This document shows positions 5,418-10,010 of a DNA stretch of 10,010 nucleotides, piece by piece. Under the pieces are notes generated by a model. It made no database searches. It had not been told where the DNA came from and saw nothing but the letters and a program-made list of their open reading frames with translations. This DNA is from Methanosphaera sp. SHI613 (GTDB lineage Archaea > Methanobacteriota > Methanobacteria > Methanobacteriales > Methanobacteriaceae), in the NCBI GenBank assembly GCA_003266145.1, contig MVJJ01000079.1:1-10010 (forward strand), in the 5' to 3' direction. The translations under genes were made by a program, and so were the position numbers. How positions within the stretch are numbered: position 1 is the first letter of the stretch; each line of letters starts with the position of its first letter.

Positions 5418-6710
5418 ATGTATTTAGATGATAAAAAAATTGCCATATACGGTTTAGGCCATATCGGTCTTCCAACAGCAGCCATTCTAGCAGATAATGA
5501 CTTGGAGGTTATTGGGGCAGATGTTAATGCTGAAAATGTTGAACGAATTAACAAGGGGATATGTTCATTTAAAGAGCCGGGACTTGATGAATTAGTTGAA
5601 AAGGTTGTAAAAAACGGTAAATTAAAGGCAACTGCAGACCTGGAAGAAGCGGCCAAGATAGCAGACATTCTTATCGTAATCGTACCTACACCAATTGATA
5701 ATAACAACAATGCTGATTTGTCATATGTAATTTCTGCATGTGAAAGCATTTCGAAAGGACTTGCTAAAGGCAACCTTGTCATTATTGAAAGTACTGTTCC
5801 TCCGGAAACCGGGATAAATATTGTCAAGGACATATTGGAAAAATCAGAATTAAAATGTGGTGAAGATTTTTATTTAGCATACAGCCCCGAAAGAGCTCTT
5901 CCAAACAATACATTGTATGAGATGACCCATAATACCCGTATAGTAGGTGGATATGATAAAAAAAGTGCTCAAATAGCAAGTCAATTATATTCCTACATTA
6001 CAGAAGGAGACATAATTATCGTTAAGAATATGACCAGTGCGGAAATGGTTAAACTAATGGAAAATACTTATAGGGATGTGAATATTGCACTGGCAAATGA
6101 ATTTGCATTGTTATGTGAGAAAATTAATGTAGACGTTAATGAGGTAATAAATTCAGCCAACTATCATCCAAGGGTTAATATCCATACCCCCGGTCCGGGT
6201 GTTGGCGGCCATTGTATTCCAGTTGATCCGTATTTCTTAATAGAATTGGGTAAGAAATATGGTGTGAAGACAAGACTTCTGGATGCTTCAAGGTCAATCA
6301 ATAATTACATGCCGGAGCATGTTCTGGAACTTATACTCAAATATAAGGAGGATAAGGACAATTATTCCATTGCCATTTTAGGAATGGCATATAAGGGCAA
6401 TGTAGATGATATACGTGAAACACCTAGCATAAAATTAATAGACTTGCTTAAGGAGCATGATTTTGACGTTCATGTAAACGATCCATACGTTGCAGATGAG
6501 ATAATAGAAGGTTATGGTGTTGATTCAATTGACTATGAAGAAGCACTTAAATGTGATTGTGTCGTATTAATGACAGATCATGACCTGTATAGAGATTTGA
6601 AGGCTGATATGCTTGTGAACAAATTCATTATTTCAACAAGACCTATATTGGATGCAGATGAATTCAGAGAAAAAGGTATTAATTTCCAAGCGATTGGAAA
6701 TATATACTAA
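5418..6710 (+). CDS. wecC: UDP-N-acetyl-D-mannosamine dehydrogenase type nucleotide-sugar dehydrogenase (WecC)
   Basis: Oxidises C6 of a UDP-sugar to a carboxylate in two NAD-dependent steps; the WecC branch uses UDP-ManNAc, the product of the preceding gene. The N-terminal Rossmann loop is GLGHIGLP (residues 12-19). The family's PTPIDNNNNADLSYV block, the STVPPETG motif and YSPERALP follow. The active site shows K212 and N216 (EMVKLMENTYRD) and the catalytic C266 in GPGVGGHCIPVDP. The C-terminal domain has GMAYKGNVDDIRETPS, which binds the UDP-sugar. 430 residues is the normal size. The 125-bp gap after wecB has its own ribosome-binding sites but no clear terminator, so wecB and wecC may still be co-transcribed. 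The GHCIPVDP context places it in the WecC/UDP-ManNAc or UDP-GalNAc dehydrogenase branch and away from UDP-glucose dehydrogenase. The exact sugar is inferred from the neighbour. Confidence 0.88.
   Translation: MYLDDKKIAIYGLGHIGLPTAAILADNDLEVIGADVNAENVERINKGICSFKEPGLDELVEKVVKNGKLKATADLEEAAKIADILIVIVPTPIDNNNNADLSYVISACESISKGLAKGNLVIIESTVPPETGINIVKDILEKSELKCGEDFYLAYSPERALPNNTLYEMTHNTRIVGGYDKKSAQIASQLYSYITEGDIIIVKNMTSAEMVKLMENTYRDVNIALANEFALLCEKINVDVNEVINSANYHPRVNIHTPGPGVGGHCIPVDPYFLIELGKKYGVKTRLLDASRSINNYMPEHVLELILKYKEDKDNYSIAILGMAYKGNVDDIRETPSIKLIDLLKEHDFDVHVNDPYVADEIIEGYGVDSIDYEEALKCDCVVLMTDHDLYRDLKADMLVNKFIISTRPILDADEFREKGINFQAIGNIY
6701..6706 (+). promoter_or_regulatory. TATA-like box inside the end of wecC, upstream of mfnD
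   Basis: TATATA, preceded by GGAAA that may act as a BRE-like element, overlaps the last wecC codons. Its centre is about 28 bp before the mfnD ATG (6732). No Shine-Dalgarno is present before that ATG; the stretch is mostly T. The pair of observations suggests a leaderless mfnD transcript. Confidence 0.4.
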
Positions 6711-6731
6711 CTACTTTTTTTGTGTATACTT

Positions 6732-7724
6732 ATGAAACTATTAATTTTTGAATATTCAACGTGTGTTGACAATTCCAATTTAATATCAGAAGGCTTTGGA
6801 ATTTTAAAAAGCATACTGGAAGACTTGGAAGAGGATAACAATTATGATGTTGATTATCTGTTGATGAAAAATTTGGATATTGAACATATAGAAAAATCAA
6901 ATAGGATTGTCCTTGATGAAGACCTGCTAACGTGGCTTGATAAGAATGCATCAGGATATGATTATTCACTATTTGTCGCCCCCGAGGATAATCTGATTCA
7001 ATATAAAATTACGAAGATTCTTGAACAGAAGAACGTTAAATTATTGACGTCAAATAGTGACGCATCATACACATGTTCCAGCAAATACTTGACATATCAA
7101 AAAACACCTGATGACATATTGAAGATACCCTCCATAATTATTGACACCTCCTATTATGACCATGATTTACTCGACGACAAAATCAATAAGAATGATGTTG
7201 TATGTAAACCAGATAATTACACATCAAGCAACTACATATACCATACAAATAAAGATAACATCAAACAAATAATAACCGAATACAAAAATAATAAAATAGA
7301 AAAGATGCTAATACAAGAATACATTCAGGGAACTCCAATAAGCATCAGTGCAATAACTGCAAACGATGAGATAAATATCCTAAGCATAAATTCACAGATA
7401 ATCAAAGAAAACGACAACAACCTCTCATACACCGGTTGCATTTGTCCAATAGATCATCCTTTGGAAAAACAAATCAAGGACATATCCGTGAAAATCATCA
7501 AATCCATACCAGGTCTAAAGGGATTTGTAGGAATCGATTATATCATATCTGATGATAAAATTTACTTTGTGGAGGTAAACTCCCGGATTACAACGCCATA
7601 TATTGTACTGCATAACATATCAAACAGGAATCTGACGAAATACCTAATAGATAGCATGATTTCAAATCATAAACTAAAAAGCATCAAATTGAATGATAAA
7701 GGAGATTTTTTTAATGAAAAATGA
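6732..7724 (+). CDS. mfnD: Tyramine--L-glutamate ligase (MfnD), ATP-grasp enzyme of methanofuran biosynthesis
   Basis: MfnD joins glutamate to tyramine through its gamma-carboxylate using ATP, making gamma-glutamyltyramine for methanofuran, the C1 carrier of methanogenesis. The 330-residue protein has the ATP-grasp order: an N-terminal domain with MKLLIFEY and LFVAPEDN, a central nucleotide-binding part (VVCKPDNYTSSN and KMLIQEYIQGTPIS), and the metal-binding end (GIDYIISDDKIYFVEVN and SRITTPY). The decisive context is the next gene, mfnF. The two are also adjacent in Methanocaldococcus (MJ0815-MJ0816, where MfnD and MfnF were characterised). The ATG at 6732 starts MKLLIFEY, the family-like beginning; the upstream in-frame TTG at 6720 is rejected. 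No Shine-Dalgarno is visible. The 3' end overlaps mfnF by 11 bases. Confidence 0.87.
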   Translation: MKLLIFEYSTCVDNSNLISEGFGILKSILEDLEEDNNYDVDYLLMKNLDIEHIEKSNRIVLDEDLLTWLDKNASGYDYSLFVAPEDNLIQYKITKILEQKNVKLLTSNSDASYTCSSKYLTYQKTPDDILKIPSIIIDTSYYDHDLLDDKINKNDVVCKPDNYTSSNYIYHTNKDNIKQIITEYKNNKIEKMLIQEYIQGTPISISAITANDEINILSINSQIIKENDNNLSYTGCICPIDHPLEKQIKDISVKIIKSIPGLKGFVGIDYIISDDKIYFVEVNSRITTPYIVLHNISNRNLTKYLIDSMISNHKLKSIKLNDKGDFFNEK

Positions 7725-8769
7725 ATTTATAATAATGGGATTGGACATCGGTGGAGCAAATACGGACTGTTGCATTTACAGGATAAAAGACAATAAAGCT
7801 ACACTTATAAACTCGGCAAAGGAGTATCTTCCAATGTGGGAAAAAAAAGATCAACTTGAAGAATGTTTGCATAACTTCAAAAAGGATTACAGGATAGACG
7901 TTGTAATCGCGACAACAACTGCCGAATTAGCCGATGGATACACATCAAAAAAAGAGGGAGTATTCGACATAACCAGTAAAGTAATGAATGTTTTTAAAGA
8001 TTCCATTGTGAAATTCGTTACATTTAATGGGTTGAAAGATTTCAAATATGTTAAAAATAATCCATTGGATGCTGCAGCTGCCAATTGGATTGCTACGAGT
8101 CACATGATATCAAAAATAAGCAGCGATTGTATATTCATGGATATGGGAACTACAACCACGGACATCATACCCATTAAAAATTCGATAGAATCCGCGAGAG
8201 GCCATAGTGATTTGGAAAGATTATGCAGTGGAGAATTAGTTTATACCGGAATGCTTAGAACAAACGTTGCTACGATAACAAATAAGATACCTATAAGAGA
8301 TGAAAAAGCAACTGTCAGCAGTGAATTGTTTTCAACCACGGCAGATGTACATCATATACTTGGCAACATTAAAGAAGAAGAATACACCTGCAGTACAAGT
8401 GATAATGAGGACACGTCAATTGATTCATGTAAACGACGGCTTGCCAGAGTCATCTGTGCTGATTTGGATATGTTGACTGATGAAGAAATAAATAACATCG
8501 CAAGACATGTTGAAAAGGAGCAAATCAATCAAATAACGAATGCATTAAAAAAAGTACATGAGCACAGCAAGCTGGATGATGTTATTATTACAAACTATGC
8601 GGATGCTCCAATATGCAAGAAGGCTGCATGCAATTTAGGATTAAATATTACCAGTTTAAATGATTATTTAACTGGTGATTCATTGAATGTTAGTCCTACC
8701 ATAGGATGTGTACAGATGTATATTGATGAAATATGTATGGATATCCAGTTATTAAATAGCGTTGGATAA
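7714..8769 (+). CDS. mfnF: MfnF, couples gamma-glutamyltyramine to aminomethylfuran in methanofuran biosynthesis (hydantoinase/oxoprolinase-like fold)
   Basis: MfnF condenses the diphosphate of 5-(aminomethyl)-3-furanmethanol with gamma-glutamyltyramine, giving the phenoxymethyl-furan core of methanofuran. The protein is an ASKHA-fold (actin/Hsp70/sugar kinase-like) member annotated widely as hydantoinase/oxoprolinase. It shows the first phosphate loop IMGLDIGGANTD (residues 7-18), the second loop FMDMGTTTTDIIP, the ARGHSDLERLCSGELVYTG segment (joined here across 19 residues), and a C-terminal SPTIGCVQMY. At 351 residues the length is normal for MfnF and far below true hydantoinases. The ATG at 7714 is chosen over the ATG at 7693 because GGAG (7701-7704) precedes it by nine bases and lies within the end of mfnD. 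The 11-base overlap points to translational coupling with mfnD. Function is assigned by family and by pairing with mfnD. Confidence 0.87.
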   Translation: MKNEFIIMGLDIGGANTDCCIYRIKDNKATLINSAKEYLPMWEKKDQLEECLHNFKKDYRIDVVIATTTAELADGYTSKKEGVFDITSKVMNVFKDSIVKFVTFNGLKDFKYVKNNPLDAAAANWIATSHMISKISSDCIFMDMGTTTTDIIPIKNSIESARGHSDLERLCSGELVYTGMLRTNVATITNKIPIRDEKATVSSELFSTTADVHHILGNIKEEEYTCSTSDNEDTSIDSCKRRLARVICADLDMLTDEEINNIARHVEKEQINQITNALKKVHEHSKLDDVIITNYADAPICKKAACNLGLNITSLNDYLTGDSLNVSPTIGCVQMYIDEICMDIQLLNSVG

Positions 8770-8812
8770 GTTGGATGTTACTCCCCCATCCCTTCTAGAG
8801 AACAGGTGAATG

Positions 8813-9012
8813 TCAGTTTCCTAACATCATATACTCAAATTGATACCCAAAAAGTATTATAAATTAGGGCATGCCCGTTTATATGATAAATATACAATAA
8901 TAATTTACTATTTCATAGGATAATCACAACAACACAATAATAAACCACATATTGTTCCACATTCAGTCCATTCCAAAATTACACACTTCTAATACTTTTA
9001 TTGATATATTTT
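8813..9012. repeat. Diverged direct repeat, copy 1
   Basis: This copy resembles 9600-9806 in the same orientation. The clearest shared blocks are AGTATTATAAATTAGGGCATG here against AGTATTAAATTAGGCCATG there, and further on TTCCACATTCAGTCC with AAATTACACAC against TTCCACATCCACCC with AAATTACACAT. Spacing between blocks is nearly equal in both copies. Copy 1 has stop codons and shifts in the frame that is open in copy 2, so it looks like the more decayed member. The nature of the original sequence is unknown. Confidence 0.5.
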
Positions 9013-9330
9013 ATCACCAGTAAAGTCAGCATAAGCACAATACTCCAATTATACCAAATCCACATCCTTAACACCAATAGAAACATTAACTTTCTTAACA
9101 TCCTTAATTATCTTAACATTAATTTGAAGAATAATATAATAAAATTCTTTGTCACTGCCTGTTATTGTAGCAGTGAATGTGATTAATCCCTGTAGTAACT
9201 GTTAAATCAGATGTAGTAAGTGAGATACTGCTTTTGTTATAGTCATGTACATTTTTTTGCTTGATAGTCCTTCATTCCACTCCATATCCTGAGTTCATTA
9301 CATTGATAATTTTTTCACAATACACATTAT
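8998..9330 (-). pseudogene. Remnant of an Ig-like repeat adhesin (surface protein)
   Basis: Translated on the minus strand in pieces, the DNA gives the hallmarks of the bacterial Ig-like repeats of large methanogen surface proteins. In order they are KIIN, WNEG, TIK, then DYNKSSISLTTSDLTVTTG (9244-9188), then after a frameshift at 9184-9187 ITFTATITGSD (9183-9151), and further on ADFTGDK near 9000. In intact repeats these correspond to the end of one Ig unit, the linker (YNKSS) and the first strands of the next (ITxTATITG). Each piece is in a different frame, with stop codons between them, and no signal peptide or anchor is left, so the gene is dead. The similarity is from memory of the repeat pattern and was not tested by alignment. 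Confidence 0.55.
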
Positions 9331-9537
9331 GAGATTTTTTTAATTATCAAATCAATGCGTGTGTATGTCTAGAAAATGTTTACATTGAAGCAACCTCTCC
9401 TCATCCCATTATAAATAAGTGAATTTAACTACAATTAATCAGATGAAAAAGAAATAACCGTGATAATTTGGAAACTAGATTAAAACAGTAATGAACTTTA
9501 TGGAAAACATAAAATAAAACACATGAAAAACATAAAC

Positions 9538-9545
9538 TTATATAA
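9538..9545 (+). promoter_or_regulatory. TATA-like box upstream of the 31-codon ORF
   Basis: TTATATAA predicts a start near 9568 and a leader of about 25 bases that holds GTGATT (9584-9589), a partial match to the archaeal ribosome-binding GGTGAT, four bases from the ATG at 9593. The region is very AT-rich, so this is weak alone; the ordered set of signals makes it more interesting. Confidence 0.3.
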
Positions 9546-9592
9546 TGAAAAGTATAAATTAAACTTACAGAAATGTAAAAAAAGTGATTGTG

Positions 9593-9688
9593 ATGAAAAA
9601 ATATTTACCAAGATATACAGCTCGAGCAAATTGGTTACACAAAAGTATTAAATTAGGCCATGTTATATCCGAGGTTATTCAGAAATAA
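9593..9688 (+). CDS. Candidate 31-residue ORF, or the start of a truncated gene
   Basis: The frame starts MKKYLPRYTARANW, continues LHKSIKLGHVISEV and ends IQK. It is basic, with a mixed composition quite unlike random translation of the AT-rich surroundings (W, H, R and P present). It has a TATA-like box and a partial Shine-Dalgarno. I do not recognise it. The related copy at 8813-8880 carries the same stretch (an AN-W-L-H-KSI-LGH equivalent) broken by shifts and stops. DNA similarity between the two copies also runs on past this stop. Both points suggest that the ancestor was a longer gene and that this is its surviving 5' end. A functional small protein cannot be excluded. Confidence 0.35.
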   Translation: MKKYLPRYTARANWLHKSIKLGHVISEVIQK

Positions 9689-9806
9689 AGAATGATCTAA
9701 TCACTATTACTTATAATAATGTACAACAGCATGAGAATAATCCAGGATGTTTTTCCACATCCACCCTATTGCTAAATTACACATATGTCACACTTTTACA
9801 TTTATA
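9600..9806. repeat. Diverged direct repeat, copy 2
   Basis: Partner of the copy at 8813-9012, about 790 bp downstream and in the same orientation. It includes most of the 31-codon ORF and continues beyond it to a shared end (AAATTACACAT, then a CTTTTAC and TTATAT-like block). The adhesin remnant lies between the two copies. No terminal inverted repeats or short target duplications are obvious. Confidence 0.5.
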
Positions 9807-9879
9807 TACACATATCATACACTCTTAAGTAGATATCAACAATAAAAATAAAATAAGAAAAAATGAGAATATCGAAATC

Positions 9880-10008
9880 TCAATACCATACATCCTTAAG
9901 ATGTATAGAATAAGCCAATATATTTGCCCCTAGATGGAAGAAAATACTCAATATTAAAATGCATACTACCATTGGCAGAGTTAAATCTACAACTAATGAT
10001 GCGAATAT
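9880..10008 (-). CDS. C-terminal end of a membrane protein running off the window (partial, perhaps broken)
   Basis: A minus-strand frame is open from the window edge for 42 codons to a TGA at 9880-9882. It reads as a hydrophobic segment (LPMVVCILILSIFFHLGAN) followed by ILAYSIHLKDVWY. This is typical of a transmembrane helix and its exit. HLGAN at the end of a helix recalls the first helices of UbiA-type prenyltransferases, but the following NDxxD motif is not there, so I leave it unnamed. After the stop, another frame stays hydrophobic to 9825 (SIFSFFLILFLLLIS), which may mean that a frameshift ended the protein early, or may only reflect T-rich DNA. The start is outside the window. Confidence 0.35.
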   Translation of the reverse strand: MFASLVVDLTLPMVVCILILSIFFHLGANILAYSIHLKDVWY

Positions 10009-10010
10009 TA

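Larger units (their letters stand above)
8770..9880. other. Long stretch without an intact gene: decay zone
   Basis: About 1.1 kb after mfnF holds no long convincing reading frame. It contains two diverged direct-repeat copies, a frameshifted adhesin repeat, and one 31-codon candidate ORF, all listed separately. Immediately after the mfnF stop there is no strong T tract; a short tandem GTTGGAT (8761-8767 and 8770-8776) spans the stop codon. The segment 9331-9535 shows nothing I can assign. Confidence 0.6.

Noticed and set aside
5366..5833. 155-codon minus-strand frame opposite the start of wecC
   Set aside because: It is antisense to the NAD-binding domain of wecC and rich in S, T, L and A, the typical mirror image of a coding strand.
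9001..9186. 61-codon plus-strand frame rich in N, I and L
   Set aside because: It is the antisense of the adhesin remnant. Its composition is explained by AT-rich DNA, and no start signals precede it.
9888..9907. Hairpin ATACATC/GATGTAT as a terminator
   Set aside because: It falls inside the open membrane-protein frame and lacks a following T tract in the right position. Chance is the simpler explanation.
8770..10010. CRISPR array or intact insertion sequence in the AT-rich right end
   Set aside because: The two repeat copies are long, diverged and only two in number. There are no regularly spaced short repeats, no terminal inverted repeats, and no transposase frame that I can recognise.

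Overview
The window looks like the chromosome of a host-associated methanogenic archaeon of the order Methanobacteriales. Methanosphaera or Methanobrevibacter are the best guesses. The reasons are strong AT bias, coenzyme genes of methanogens (coenzyme F420 and methanofuran), archaeal TATA boxes and oligo-T terminators, GGAG/GGTGAT-type Shine-Dalgarno sites, and the wreck of an Ig-like adhesin repeat protein of the type these gut archaea carry. The genus is inferred and was not tested by any search.

Layout. On the minus strand (about 39-3008) lie, in direction of transcription, hisA (histidine), ribL (archaeal FAD synthetase), an unrecognised 90-residue lysine-rich protein, and cofH (F420 deazaflavin). 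The first three are followed by oligo-T tracts and cofH by another at the window edge. The last three also have their own TATA-like boxes, so they read as single-gene units. A roughly 150-bp divergent region (3009-3155) with an inverted repeat and a small palindrome separates hisA from a plus-strand run, truA-wecB-wecC-mfnD-mfnF (3156-8769).

Plus-strand run. truA (tRNA pseudouridine synthase) is followed after a single base by wecB (UDP-GlcNAc 2-epimerase type, with an unusual C-terminal extension of about 70 residues). wecC (UDP-ManNAc dehydrogenase type) follows after 125 bp. The WecB/WecC pair makes a nucleotide-activated 2-epimerised aminosugar uronic acid. In a pseudomurein-walled archaeon this could feed surface glycans or, more speculatively, N-acetyltalosaminuronic acid. 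mfnD and mfnF overlap by 11 bases and carry out two steps of methanofuran assembly: tyramine glutamylation, and coupling of gamma-glutamyl-tyramine to the aminomethylfuran unit. mfnD has no Shine-Dalgarno but has a TATA-like box about 28 bp before its ATG, inside the end of wecC. It may therefore be a leaderless start inside the apparent operon.

Right end (8770-10010). No long intact gene is visible here. The region is a graveyard. It holds (i) a frameshifted Ig-like adhesin repeat remnant on the minus strand (about 8998-9330), (ii) two diverged direct copies of an unidentified sequence of about 200 bp on either side of it, the second starting with a plausible 31-codon ORF that has TATA and SD-like signals, and (iii) the hydrophobic C-terminal end of a minus-strand membrane protein that runs off the window. 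This decay zone, the unknown small genes and the wecB extension are the parts most worth a second look. I found no CRISPR array, tRNA, rRNA or intact mobile element.
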